Notes: generated by a model not told the origin, from the sequence alone. DNA of 64,000 nucleotides from Alphaproteobacteria bacterium (GCA_015231605.1 JADGBG010000002.1:23244-87243); one strand, 5' to 3'; shown: positions 46,135 to 54,637, numbered from the stretch's first letter. Made by a program: numbers and translations.

Positions 46135-48012
46135 TCAGTGCTCCAGGTGGTCGGGATCGGGAAAGCGGACGGTCATGCAGGTGCCCTTGCCGACCTCGCT
46201 CTTCGCCTCCAGCTTACCGTCATAACGCACGATAATCGACTTGCATATGCTCAGCCCCAACCCCGTGCCGCGAACGCCGTCGGCGCGGTGGCTGAAAAAC
46301 GGATTGTAGATGTAGGGCAGATTTTCCGGAGGGATTCCCACCCCGGTGTCCTGGAAGGCGATCTCGACGTCGCCGTTCCGCGCCCGGCCGGTGATGGTCA
46401 ACGTGCCGCCGTTGGGCATGGCGTGAAAGGCGTTCTGCATCAAATTGAGCGCCAGGACGCGGAGTTCGCTTTCCGTGCCCATCAGCCTCAACGGGGCGTC
46501 GTCCATGTCCAGGACCACCTCGATGCCCCTCTGCCGGGCTTCATGGGCCAACAACGAGGTAAAGTCGTCGATGGCCCCGTTAATGCCGACCAGATGCGCC
46601 TGATCTTCGGGAACGGCGCTGAGTTTGAGCAACCGCTTGGTCACGTCGACGCACACGTCGATTTCGCTGTCCAGGATGCGCAGATAATCGTTGAGGTCGG
46701 TCTGATCCAGATTGCCCCGTTCGATTTGGCGCAGCATCGCCTGCACGCTGAGGCGCGCGGACGCCAGGGGATTGTGGATTTCATGGGCGACGCCCGCCGC
46801 CAGCTGCCCCAATTCGGACAGCTTGTGTTCGTGGGAATGGATCATCTGCTGGGACAGGTCGCGGATCACCTCGACAACCAGGGGCGCGCCCTGCGTCGGG
46901 GATGAAATCGGCGCGGCGGAGATTTCCACGAACACCTCGGCCCCGTCCAGGCCCTGGTGGCGGTGCACGCATTTCACCGGAGCCGGATCGGTGGTGATGA
47001 TGTGAACCGGACACGCCAGAAGAGACGGCGGACACGGCTCGTCCAGGCCGTGCACACGGTAGCACGGCGTCCCTTCCACCGCGCACTTTTCCAATCCGGC
47101 CTGCCGGCAATAGGCCGTGTTGGCGATGACGATGTTGAATTGTCGATCGATGACACGCACGCCGTCCGGGATACCGTCGATCAGGTCCTGGAGGATAGCC
47201 TTGTTCTCTTCCAACGCGTTCCAGTTTTGTTGCAGCATGGCGGCCATGTCGTCGAAGGCGCCGCCGAGTTGGGACAACTCGTCATGGCCCGGCAATTTCA
47301 CGCGGGCGTCGAGAGCGCCGCCGGAAAAAGCCTCGGCCGCATGGGTGATCCGCCGCACCGGCACGAGGACATGGCGGTTGATCATCCACCAGCCCGCCAA
47401 AATGGTGAAAAGGACGATCAGGGCGCCGGACCCGGCCAACGCCAGGGCGCCGCGAATGGCCTCGTCCTTGAGACCCTTGCCGTCATAATCGACGAACAGG
47501 ATGCCGTTGATCGGGTGTTCCGTCATGGGACCATGGCACGTCTGGCAGATCGGCTTGTTGTAGACGGGGTTGACGCTGCGCAGAACGTCCCGTCCCCGTT
47601 CGTCGAAGGTGAACTGGGATAGGGGGTGGACCGTCGCGTCATTGCCGTCGTGGCAGTTGGTGCACGTCGCGTCGCGCAGCAGATCGAATTTATGCCCGAC
47701 CATTTGCGGATCCGAGGCGAACCGGACTTCCCCGCTGGGGTTGACGATCATGACCCCGGTAATGCGCTCGTCCGCGGCCAGGCGGGTGACAATGTCGGCC
47801 AAGCCCGGAATGTCGCGCTTGATCATGGCGTTTTCCAGAGACACCTGAAGCAGACGATTGATCTGCGCCGAGGCTTCGCCGCGCTCGCGTTCCAACCGGT
47901 CCTGATACATCCGCACGAACAGCACCAGGAACACGACGGACATGGCGACCAGTCCCACGGACAACGCCACCAGGAATTTCCGGCTCAGCTTGGTTCCGAT
48001 CCAACGTTTCAC
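46135..48012 (-). CDS. Sensor histidine kinase with a two-heme (CxxCH) periplasmic domain
   Basis: About 625 residues from the GTG at 48012 (preceded by AAAGG); ATG 48045 is an alternative. Membrane helices lie at about residues 13-33 and 187-211. Between them is a Tll0287-like/single-Cache-type periplasmic domain with two c-type heme sites, CTNCH (117-121) and CQTCH (156-160). HAMP follows, then a PAS domain unusually rich in Cys (CxxxGLEKC, PCYRVHGLDEPC, LLACP, KCVHRH). HisKA carries phospho-His410 in AAGVAHEIHNP, and HATPase_c ends with GTGLGLSICKSI. It probably senses redox state or a small ligand such as NO or O2 through the hemes. It is paired with the NtrC-type regulator two bases downstream. 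Confidence 0.9.
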   Translation of the reverse strand: MKRWIGTKLSRKFLVALSVGLVAMSVVFLVLFVRMYQDRLERERGEASAQINRLLQVSLENAMIKRDIPGLADIVTRLAADERITGVMIVNPSGEVRFASDPQMVGHKFDLLRDATCTNCHDGNDATVHPLSQFTFDERGRDVLRSVNPVYNKPICQTCHGPMTEHPINGILFVDYDGKGLKDEAIRGALALAGSGALIVLFTILAGWWMINRHVLVPVRRITHAAEAFSGGALDARVKLPGHDELSQLGGAFDDMAAMLQQNWNALEENKAILQDLIDGIPDGVRVIDRQFNIVIANTAYCRQAGLEKCAVEGTPCYRVHGLDEPCPPSLLACPVHIITTDPAPVKCVHRHQGLDGAEVFVEISAAPISSPTQGAPLVVEVIRDLSQQMIHSHEHKLSELGQLAAGVAHEIHNPLASARLSVQAMLRQIERGNLDQTDLNDYLRILDSEIDVCVDVTKRLLKLSAVPEDQAHLVGINGAIDDFTSLLAHEARQRGIEVVLDMDDAPLRLMGTESELRVLALNLMQNAFHAMPNGGTLTITGRARNGDVEIAFQDTGVGIPPENLPYIYNPFFSHRADGVRGTGLGLSICKSIIVRYDGKLEAKSEVGKGTCMTVRFPDPDHLEH

Positions 48013-48084
48013 GTGCGGGCCTTTGCCTCGAGCATCACCAGACATGCGCTGCATTTTAGCAACAACGCAGACACAACACATAAA

Positions 48085-48120
48085 AATACGCATGGCAATA
48101 ATTCGCATGAAATGCGTATT
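48085..48120 (-). promoter_or_regulatory. Inverted repeats upstream of the heme-sensor kinase
   Basis: AATACGCAT (48085-48093) and ATGCGTATT (48112-48120) form a perfect nine-base inverted repeat. Inside it, CGCAT-GAA-ATGCG (48104-48116) makes a smaller dyad. The surrounding 180 bases are strongly A/T-rich and separate the kinase gene from the divergent cytochrome c gene, so this is a candidate operator for either. A related dyad CGCATTG-T-CAATGCG occurs at 54953-54967 before the molybdoenzyme operon. Confidence 0.45.
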
Positions 48121-48234
48121 ATTTGTAAAGCATAAACAAATTTATAAAATTATACGTTAAGCATATTCACAAACACGACCAAATAATTTATAAAACGAAA
48201 TCTACATTCAGTTTGCGATGAGGGGTGCATCAAC

Positions 48235-49092
48235 ATGTTTGATTTCGATAGACTTCCGTTATTCGTTCAAATCGCTGGTTCCGTCGTCTTTACCGCAGGC
48301 GTTCTGGCCGTCAGCAATGCCGTGGGAAATCTGGTCGTGCCGCCTCCGCTTGCGCCGGCCCCCGCCGCCGATGTCGCCACCGACCAGACCGGAACGTCCG
48401 GCGCAAAACGCGCGGCCGCGCCCGATGTCAAATTACCGCTGTCCGTGTTGCTGGCCTCGGCCAGCGCGGAACGGGGCGAAAAGGTCGCGTCCAAGTGCAA
48501 GGCGTGCCATACCCTGAACAATGGAGAACCCAGCAAGAGCGGCCCCAATCTTTGGGGAACCGTCGGCAAGCCCACCGCTTCGACGCCTGAATTCGCGTAT
48601 TCGGACGCCATCAAGGGCATCAACGGGACCTGGACGTTTGCCGACCTGGACGCTTTCATCGCCAACCCCAAGACCTTCGCCCCCGGCACCAAGATGGCGT
48701 TTGGCGGCGTAAAATCGGACCAGCAGCGCGCGGACCTTCTGGTTTTCCTGAACGGACAGGCCGATAGCCCCATCGCTTTGCCGCAACCCACCACGGCGGA
48801 ATTGGCCGCGGCCAAGTCCGCGCCCGCCGCCGCGCCCGCCAAGACGGAACCCGACGCCGCCGAGATCTTCGCTACGGTCGCCGGCATGAACCCGGCGGAA
48901 CGCCCGTCGTGGGCACCCAAGGTGAGCCAGATCAAGTGGGAGGACGGTCGCCTGGAAAAGGCCATGCGCGGGATACCGGAACAGGTCGCCGCGAACCTGA
49001 CCTTCTTCGGCAAGCAGGGCAACTGGTACACCCCGTTCGAACGTCCCGGAATGACGGGTTTGTATGACATTCGCAACTTGCATCCCCAGTGA
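48235..49092 (+). CDS. Membrane-anchored cytochrome c with an unassigned C-terminal domain
   Basis: A 285-residue protein. An uncleaved N-terminal helix (about residues 8-34) and a Pro/Ala-rich linker lead to a class I cytochrome c domain with CKACH at 88-92, KSGPNLWGTVG and Met154 in GTKMAFGG as the axial ligand, as in CycM/c552-type cytochromes. A second Ala/Pro linker follows, then about 75 residues of unknown fold (FATVAGMNPAERPSW...NWYTPFERPGMTG). It sits between the heme-sensing two-component genes and the molybdoenzyme operon, and could shuttle electrons for the latter. Confidence 0.85.
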   Translation: MFDFDRLPLFVQIAGSVVFTAGVLAVSNAVGNLVVPPPLAPAPAADVATDQTGTSGAKRAAAPDVKLPLSVLLASASAERGEKVASKCKACHTLNNGEPSKSGPNLWGTVGKPTASTPEFAYSDAIKGINGTWTFADLDAFIANPKTFAPGTKMAFGGVKSDQQRADLLVFLNGQADSPIALPQPTTAELAAAKSAPAAAPAKTEPDAAEIFATVAGMNPAERPSWAPKVSQIKWEDGRLEKAMRGIPEQVAANLTFFGKQGNWYTPFERPGMTGLYDIRNLHPQ

Positions 49093-49101
49093 GGAAATGG
49101 A

Positions 49102-49133
49102 GGGCGGAGCAGTCCCACGAAAACGCTCCGCCC
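49102..49133. terminator. GC-rich hairpin between convergent genes
   Basis: GGGCGGAGC (49102-49110) pairs with GCTCCGCCC (49125-49133) across a 14-base loop. It lies ten bases after the cytochrome c stop and before the end of the convergent gene at 49181. There is no T-run on the plus strand, so factor-independent termination is uncertain. Confidence 0.45.
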
Positions 49134-49180
49134 CCCCGTCGGCGTCCGGCACCCCGGACGCCATGGCGCGGGCCGCCAGT

Positions 49181-49663
49181 TTATTTCTTGTTCGCGCGAT
49201 CGTCTGACCCGGTGTCCGGCAACGCATTCAAGGCTGCGATGACCGCCTGAAACAGCGCCGGCGACACCACCCCATCTGCTGACGAGCCCTGGCTGCGTTG
49301 GAACGCCTTGATTGCGTTTTCGGTCATCGGTCCATAAAGACCGTCGGGCGGGCCGGCCATGAATCCCAGCTTGTTCAATGCCGCCTGAAGATGGCGCACG
49401 TCCGACTGCATCAGCTGGCCACCCTTGCCCGAACGTCCCTGCATCCGGTAATCCGCCACGCCGCCCATGACCGGCGCGCCTTCGAAGGTGATCTGGGTGC
49501 AGCTCCACGCGCCCTGTCCATCCAGGGATTCCGCGGTCCACTGGGTACACGTCCAGCCGCTTCCCGCGCCCGTCGTCGCCGGCGCTTGCGCGGCCTGCGC
49601 GGGTGGGGCGAAGTGCAAGGCCATGGCGGTAAAAGCGGCCGCAGCCGTGATTGCTGTCTTCAT
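49181..49663 (-). CDS. Secreted peptidoglycan-binding domain protein
   Basis: A 160-residue exported protein with a signal peptide (cleavage after AQA, about residue 25), a short region with two cysteines (WTCTQWTAESLDGQGAWSC), and a PG_binding_1 domain (DVRHLQAALNKLGFMAGPPDGLYGPMTENAIKAFQ). It is the last gene of the molybdoenzyme operon; the ATG at 49663 overlaps the torD-like stop, with GGGGAG upstream. A peptidoglycan anchor for a periplasmic redox complex is a possible but unproven role. Confidence 0.82.
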   Translation of the reverse strand: MKTAITAAAAFTAMALHFAPPAQAAQAPATTGAGSGWTCTQWTAESLDGQGAWSCTQITFEGAPVMGGVADYRMQGRSGKGGQLMQSDVRHLQAALNKLGFMAGPPDGLYGPMTENAIKAFQRSQGSSADGVVSPALFQAVIAALNALPDTGSDDRANKK

Positions 49664-50409
49664 CAGGTCATCTCCCCTATCAAGTTTCCACATCCCTTCT
49701 CAATTCCCTGCTCCCCCTCAGCGCAGTGGGGCCGGCAAGGTGGCCCCACCGCGACGACGCCCATCTTGGCGAGCAGACCACGCAACTCGACGAGGTAGGC
49801 GCTGGTCAACACGGCCACACCCGTGAAATAGGTGGAGCCGGAGTTCTCGGCGACCCGTTGGGAAAAGTCGCCGATCCAGCGCAAGGGGTGGGCATCGAGA
49901 AAACTCGCCGCTTCGCCGAGAGCGCTGGCGTCATCGGCGGCCATGAGGTGGGCAAGGAACAACAATTCGTTGACGATGTGGTCATCGGGCCGTTCCGACC
50001 AGTTCTGCACGGCCAGATCGCGTTTGCGGTAGAATTGCCGCACCTCGAACATGCTGGCCTGCCGGTCCAGGCCGTCTTCGTCGGTCCAGGGAGATTCCGT
50101 GGGCGCCGCGCGGCACGCGTAATGCAGATAGACGTCCGCATAAACCGCGGAAAGCGCATCCAGCGCTTCCTCTCCGATGTCGTCGTCAAGTTCGGAGAAA
50201 AATTGACGAAACAACGCGCGCGCGCGGCCCGCCTCTTCGGAACGAAGGATCAGGGCGAGGCTGTCGGGAAACTCCGTTTCGCGCAGGGCCTCGAGCAGTT
50301 CGGCGTTCGGTTCGCGGTCGTGCAGCACCGCCAGGGCATGAAGGTCTTCGCCAATAGCCCAAAGGAGATCGCTTGCATCCGCCATCTGATCGTTGGATAT
50401 CCCACTCAC
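49663..50409 (-). CDS. TorD/DmsD-type molybdoenzyme maturation chaperone
   Basis: A 248-residue cytoplasmic, mostly helical protein of the TorD family: acidic FFSELDDDIGEEALDALSAVYADVYLHYACRAAPTESPW, then QFYRKRDLAVQNW, ERPDDHIVNELLFLAHLM, the characteristic E-x-P-D-H pattern. These chaperones bind the Tat signal peptide of molybdoenzymes and help cofactor insertion. It starts with GTG overlapping the Fe-S subunit stop, so it is coupled to the operon. The C-terminal 30 residues include HCAEGEQGIEKGC, unusual for the family. Confidence 0.85.
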   Translation of the reverse strand: MSGISNDQMADASDLLWAIGEDLHALAVLHDREPNAELLEALRETEFPDSLALILRSEEAGRARALFRQFFSELDDDIGEEALDALSAVYADVYLHYACRAAPTESPWTDEDGLDRQASMFEVRQFYRKRDLAVQNWSERPDDHIVNELLFLAHLMAADDASALGEAASFLDAHPLRWIGDFSQRVAENSGSTYFTGVAVLTSAYLVELRGLLAKMGVVAVGPPCRPHCAEGEQGIEKGCGNLIGEMT

Positions 50410-51074
50410 TATTCAACGCGTCCTTTCGGATGAGGGATGAACACGATGGAGGGGTTCGTAAGTTCCGGATTGGCCATGTCCCGGACCCGGCGCACGGGCA
50501 CCTCCTTGACGGTCTTGGCCTTGGTCTCGTAGGCGCCGCTGCGCAACTGGTCGATGGGTCCGATATCGAGAACGCGCATCATGCACGCCATCACGCAGTA
50601 CGGCTTGCGGCCGGACTCGATCTCGTCAACGCACATGTTGCACTTTTTGACCAGGTTGTCCGTCGGGTCGAACTGCGGCGCGCCGTATGGGCAGGCAGCC
50701 TCGCACTTGCGGCACCCGATGCAGAGCGTCGAATCAATGTCGACGATGCCGTTGTCGGCGCGCTTGAAGATCGCCCCGGTCGGACATGTCGGCAGGCACG
50801 CCGGTTCGGCGCAATGGTTGCACGACATGTTGACCTTGTAGGCGAAGACATCCGGATAGGTCCCGCCCTCGATGTACTGCACGCGCCGGAAGCGCGGACC
50901 CGGACCCAGGCCGTTCTTGTCCTTGCATGCGATTTCGCAGGCGCGGCAGCCGATGCAGTCCATGTTGTTGTGGATGAAGCCCAACTGCACGGCCGGCTTG
51001 ACCGGCGTGTAGGTGGCGCGCAATCTCTTGGAGATGGCTTCGCGGATTTTCAGCTTGCTGTTGTTGTCGGCCAT
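50409..51074 (-). CDS. Four-cluster ferredoxin subunit (DmsB/NrfC-like) of the molybdoenzyme
   Basis: A 221-residue protein with 16 cysteines in the four-cluster arrangement of DmsB-type subunits: CIGCRACEIAC, CNHCAEPACLPTC, CIGCRKCEAAC and CNMC...YCVMAC, so four [4Fe-4S] clusters. There is no Tat signal, as expected for a subunit exported with its catalytic partner. It lies 15 bases after the molybdopterin subunit gene. No DmsC/NrfD-type membrane subunit is encoded, so the electron donor must differ from classical DMSO reductase; the pentaheme cytochrome of the same operon is the obvious candidate. Confidence 0.92.
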   Translation of the reverse strand: MADNNSKLKIREAISKRLRATYTPVKPAVQLGFIHNNMDCIGCRACEIACKDKNGLGPGPRFRRVQYIEGGTYPDVFAYKVNMSCNHCAEPACLPTCPTGAIFKRADNGIVDIDSTLCIGCRKCEAACPYGAPQFDPTDNLVKKCNMCVDEIESGRKPYCVMACMMRVLDIGPIDQLRSGAYETKAKTVKEVPVRRVRDMANPELTNPSIVFIPHPKGRVE

Positions 51075-51088
51075 GGTTCGCACTCCAC

Positions 51089-53638
51089 CTACTCATCCCG
51101 CCCGAACACGTGGCTTCTCGCCGTCGCAAGCTTGTCCCATCCGGGCCGATGGGCGAGATCGGTCTTGCGGATACCGACAAGAACGGTGTTGTAAGTGAAC
51201 CCACCGGCCGGGCTCGGTTCGTCTTTGGTCAGGAAATCGGGGTTCCCCGACCGATCGACTCCGTCCTTGTCCAGGTCCATCCATGACCCTTCGTGAAGCA
51301 CGGCGACGCCCGGCATGCAGCGTTCGGTGACGAACACCGGAACCACGACCCGGCCGCGTTCGTTGTAGACCTCCACCGTGTCTCCGGTCTTGATATCGAG
51401 TTTCGCGGCGTCGGAGGCGTTGATCGTGACTTCCTGCTCGAAGGTCTCGCGCAACCAGGGAATGTTGTGGAAGATGGAGTGCGTCCGCCAGCGCGGATGC
51501 GGCGAAATCAGGTGGTACGGGTACTTCTTGAGAAGCTTTTTCGAGCCCATGTATTCGTCGGGCTCGATCCACTTGGGGATCGCCGGGATGGGATATCCGT
51601 ATGCTGTCCGTGTCCAGTCCTTGTAATTCGCAAGTTCGCCCGAGAAGATCTCGATCTTGCCCGACGGCGTGCTGAAGGGAATGCCCAACTCGATGTTCTG
51701 CTGGAACGCGACGAGCGGCTGATCAAAGGTGAATTTGTAGACCCCCCGCTCCTTGAACTCCTCCCACGGCATGGAAATGCCGTGATGGGGCATGACGCGG
51801 TGATTCCACCATTCGCTCAGATAGGCTTCGTCCACGGCGGTGTTGTCGTGGAAGTAGTCGCGGGTCGACTTGGGATTGTAGCGTTCGCCGAAGCCCAAGC
51901 GATAGGCCAGCTCGGTATAGATCTGGAAGTCGGTGCGGCTTTCGCCCAGCGGCTCGATGACTTTGGGGCGATGGATGTAGTAGTGCCCCTTGTACCAGGG
52001 CAGCGCCACGTCGTGGCGCTCGAAATGCGTCGCCGCGGGGAGCAACACGTCCGCCCACAGCCCCGACGGGGTGATGGTGGCTTCGTTGCACACCACCAGA
52101 TCCAGCCTCTTGATGGCCTCGAGCATCTTGTTGATGTTGGTGAGCTGGTTGAGCCAATTCGATCCGTGCCAGAAGATGCCCCGGATGTTGGGAATAACGC
52201 CGTCGAGCCCGTCCGAGCGCGGCCACAGGCCGATCTCCTCGCGCCGGACGTTGGGATAGTTGAGCACGCAGTGCGCCCAGCGGTCGGACTTGATGGCCGC
52301 GAACCAGACGTTGGAGAATTCGTCGTAGGGATAGGCGATGCCTTCGGGATGCCAGCCCTTGCCGACGCCTTCGGCGCAACCGCCCAGTTTGCCGATATTG
52401 CCGGTCATTGCCTGCAAGGCCGCGGCCATGCGGTTGTACTGTTCGCCATAGGCGTTGCGACCAGGCGCCCACGACGCCTTCAGCGCGGCCGGCTTGGTGG
52501 TGGCGTATTGATGAGCCAGCTCGCGGATGGTCGACGCGGGCACGCCGCAGATCGCCTCCGCCCACTCCGGCGTCTTGGGTTGCCCGTCGCGGGCGCCCAT
52601 GATGTATTCCTTGAAGCTTTCATGCCCCTGTGACGCCGCCCATCCCGGCATGGTGCCCGGATCGACCCCCTGACAGAACCGGTTGATGAAGTCCTGGTCC
52701 TGAAGGTTGTTGGCGAAGATGTAATGCGCCATGCCGGCCATCATCGCCGCGTCGGTATTGGGACGGATGGGGATCCATTGCGCGTCATAGGCGGACGCGG
52801 AGTCCGTGTATTGCGGATCGACCAGCACGAACTTGCAGCCGTTCTGCTTGGCCATACGCATGTAATAGAACGTGTTGCCGCCATGGAAGGTGTAGGCCGG
52901 GTTCCAGCCCCACATGATCATCAGCTTGGAATGGGCGAACGCGTCGTCCTCGTTGCCGTCTTCGATGGTGCCGAAAGTCATGCGCGAGGAAAACGTCGTC
53001 GCCTGATAGGACGGCACCGACCACGACGAAGTGCGACAGCCGAACATGCCCATGAAACGCGCCAGAAGCCCCTCGATCTGGTCGGACTTGTGCAGGACGC
53101 CGTAGGAAGAGCCGGCATAGCTCTGGTCGAGCAAGGCGGTCGGCCCGTATTCGTCACGGATTTTCACCATCTTTTCGGCGACGTAGTCGAGCGCCGCGTC
53201 CCACGATGCGCGCTTGAACTTGCCCTCGCCGCGCGCGCCGACGCGGATCATCGGATACAGGAGCCGTTCGGGGGAATACAGGCGCGAGCGGTACGACCGG
53301 CCGCGCAGACAGGCGCGCAACTGAGGCTTCTCGAAGGTGTCGGTGCCGTATGGGTCGCCCTGATAGCTGCCGTTGTCCGTCGACAGGCGGACGATGACGT
53401 CGCCTTGCTTGTGCGCCACCAGCATGTGCCGGGATCCGCAGTTGTGCGCGCAGCTCGTCACCACCGTCTGCAGGTCGTCGTCGCGAAGGTAGGGTTCGTA
53501 GGCGAACGCCTGGGCGCGACGAATGTTGGCGCCGCCCGCCATTCCCGCCGCTCCGGCCGCCATCGCCCCCTTGAGGAAGCCGCGCCGCGATAGGTTGAGC
53601 GAGGAACGCAGCAACTCTGTCAATTTTTTCTCGTTCAC
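51089..53638 (-). CDS. Tat-exported molybdopterin oxidoreductase, DMSO reductase family (DmsA-like)
   Basis: An 849-residue catalytic subunit. A Tat signal with SRRGFLK (residues 17-23) precedes the Fe-S (FS0) region, where Cys63, Cys67 and Cys110 (RACLRGRS) are kept but the third position is His71 (SCAHNCGSRH) instead of Cys. The bis-MGD domains follow (RISW-equivalent KRASWDAALDYVAEKM, MIMWGWNPAY, VCNEATITPSGLWADVLLPAATHFER, NDAS-like NASDAAKLDIKTGDTVEVYNERG). The RACLRGRSYR and GARGEGKF strings place it near DmsA. The substrate cannot be deduced: S- or N-oxides, oxyanions or others are possible. A Ser molybdenum ligand (SVPSYQ region) is inferred, not proven. Confidence 0.88.
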   Translation of the reverse strand: MNEKKLTELLRSSLNLSRRGFLKGAMAAGAAGMAGGANIRRAQAFAYEPYLRDDDLQTVVTSCAHNCGSRHMLVAHKQGDVIVRLSTDNGSYQGDPYGTDTFEKPQLRACLRGRSYRSRLYSPERLLYPMIRVGARGEGKFKRASWDAALDYVAEKMVKIRDEYGPTALLDQSYAGSSYGVLHKSDQIEGLLARFMGMFGCRTSSWSVPSYQATTFSSRMTFGTIEDGNEDDAFAHSKLMIMWGWNPAYTFHGGNTFYYMRMAKQNGCKFVLVDPQYTDSASAYDAQWIPIRPNTDAAMMAGMAHYIFANNLQDQDFINRFCQGVDPGTMPGWAASQGHESFKEYIMGARDGQPKTPEWAEAICGVPASTIRELAHQYATTKPAALKASWAPGRNAYGEQYNRMAAALQAMTGNIGKLGGCAEGVGKGWHPEGIAYPYDEFSNVWFAAIKSDRWAHCVLNYPNVRREEIGLWPRSDGLDGVIPNIRGIFWHGSNWLNQLTNINKMLEAIKRLDLVVCNEATITPSGLWADVLLPAATHFERHDVALPWYKGHYYIHRPKVIEPLGESRTDFQIYTELAYRLGFGERYNPKSTRDYFHDNTAVDEAYLSEWWNHRVMPHHGISMPWEEFKERGVYKFTFDQPLVAFQQNIELGIPFSTPSGKIEIFSGELANYKDWTRTAYGYPIPAIPKWIEPDEYMGSKKLLKKYPYHLISPHPRWRTHSIFHNIPWLRETFEQEVTINASDAAKLDIKTGDTVEVYNERGRVVVPVFVTERCMPGVAVLHEGSWMDLDKDGVDRSGNPDFLTKDEPSPAGGFTYNTVLVGIRKTDLAHRPGWDKLATARSHVFGRDE

Positions 53639-53648
53639 GGCCGGGCCC

Positions 53649-54521
53649 TCACTTTGCGGTGTTGTTCAGAAAGCGTTCACTGGAAACGGTCGGCCGACTC
53701 TTCGCCCAATCGGGAACGTCCGCGGGCATGTCGGGCCAGGGATGGCGGGGATAGGGATAGGAAATCCGATACCAGGACCTGCCGCCATGGCAGCCGTAAC
53801 AGACGTCGGAACTCGTCTTGGCCGCCTCCTCGATCGCGTCGGCGTTGAGGTAGTTGACCTGATGACGGACCGTGCGGAACGTTTCGGCATGGCAGGTCAT
53901 GCAGCCGTTGGGGGTGTCGTCACCCTCCATGTCCGCGCGCGCCTCGGACCAGGGACCGGTCAGCCCCTCCATCACCTCGAAGGGGAACCGCCCATGACAC
54001 ATCAGACAGGTCTGCTCGGGATTGACGGACTTGCGCAGCGTGAACTTGCCGGCGTCCTGTCCCGACGGTTGCGGGGCTTCCTCGCGCGGGTCGTTGCCCA
54101 AGTGGCAGAAAGTGCATTTCAGATTCATCACCTGCTGGGCGAACGGCGTGGTCAGGTGCCGCCTATGAAACGTGTCCTGCTCGCCCGCATAGGTATCCAG
54201 TGTCTGATACCATGCCAGGCTGTCTTCCGCCTTCAGGCCCGCAACGGATGTTTGGCGCACGCGCCGGTCCATGATTTCCTGGTGACACATCAGGCACTGA
54301 TCGTTGCTGGCCTTCTCAATGTCTGGAGAAAAGTGGATGAGATCCCATCGGGCGCGGTCATATTGCCCGACCGCGTCGACATCGTTCGCATCGGCGCGGG
54401 GCCGGGACGCGGACTCGGCGCTAACCTCCCATGCAAAAAAACCGCCCGCGATCAAAATCAACACCGAAACCGCGAACAAAAAACGTTGCGACCTGATCGT
54501 GAGACTTTTGCCCCGTTCCAT
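53649..54521 (-). CDS. Periplasmic pentaheme c-type cytochrome
   Basis: A 290-residue exported protein with five CxxCH sites (CLMCH, CTFCH, CLMCH, CMTCH, CYGCH) and additional histidines suited to bis-His ligation (DTFHRRHLTTP, RHQVNYLN). The N-terminal hydrophobic segment (FLFAVSVLILIAGGFFAWEVSA) may be a cleaved signal or an anchor. It ends ten bases before the molybdoenzyme gene, so it is very likely the redox partner of that enzyme. The ATG at 54521 follows AAAGAGGCAG; a longer frame upstream crosses a hairpin and is not believable. Confidence 0.87.
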   Translation of the reverse strand: MERGKSLTIRSQRFLFAVSVLILIAGGFFAWEVSAESASRPRADANDVDAVGQYDRARWDLIHFSPDIEKASNDQCLMCHQEIMDRRVRQTSVAGLKAEDSLAWYQTLDTYAGEQDTFHRRHLTTPFAQQVMNLKCTFCHLGNDPREEAPQPSGQDAGKFTLRKSVNPEQTCLMCHGRFPFEVMEGLTGPWSEARADMEGDDTPNGCMTCHAETFRTVRHQVNYLNADAIEEAAKTSSDVCYGCHGGRSWYRISYPYPRHPWPDMPADVPDWAKSRPTVSSERFLNNTAK

Positions 54522-54598
54522 TTTCTGCCTCTTTCCCCTGTAACCCACTCGCAGGGCGTGGAGCGACCGGCATCGGCCGCTCCACACTCCTGTCGACA

Positions 54599-54630
54599 GC
54601 CACACCCCCTTGCCGCCAAGGGGGTGTGGC
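54599..54630 (-). terminator. Perfect 14-base hairpin between the Met-rich peptide gene and the pentaheme gene
   Basis: GCCACACCCCCTTG (54599-54612), loop CCGC, CAAGGGGGTGTGGC (54617-54630). No T-run follows on the minus strand, so it is more likely an attenuator or mRNA-stabilising stem that would keep the first gene's transcript more abundant than the downstream genes. Confidence 0.6.
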
Positions 54631-54637
54631 AGGGACA

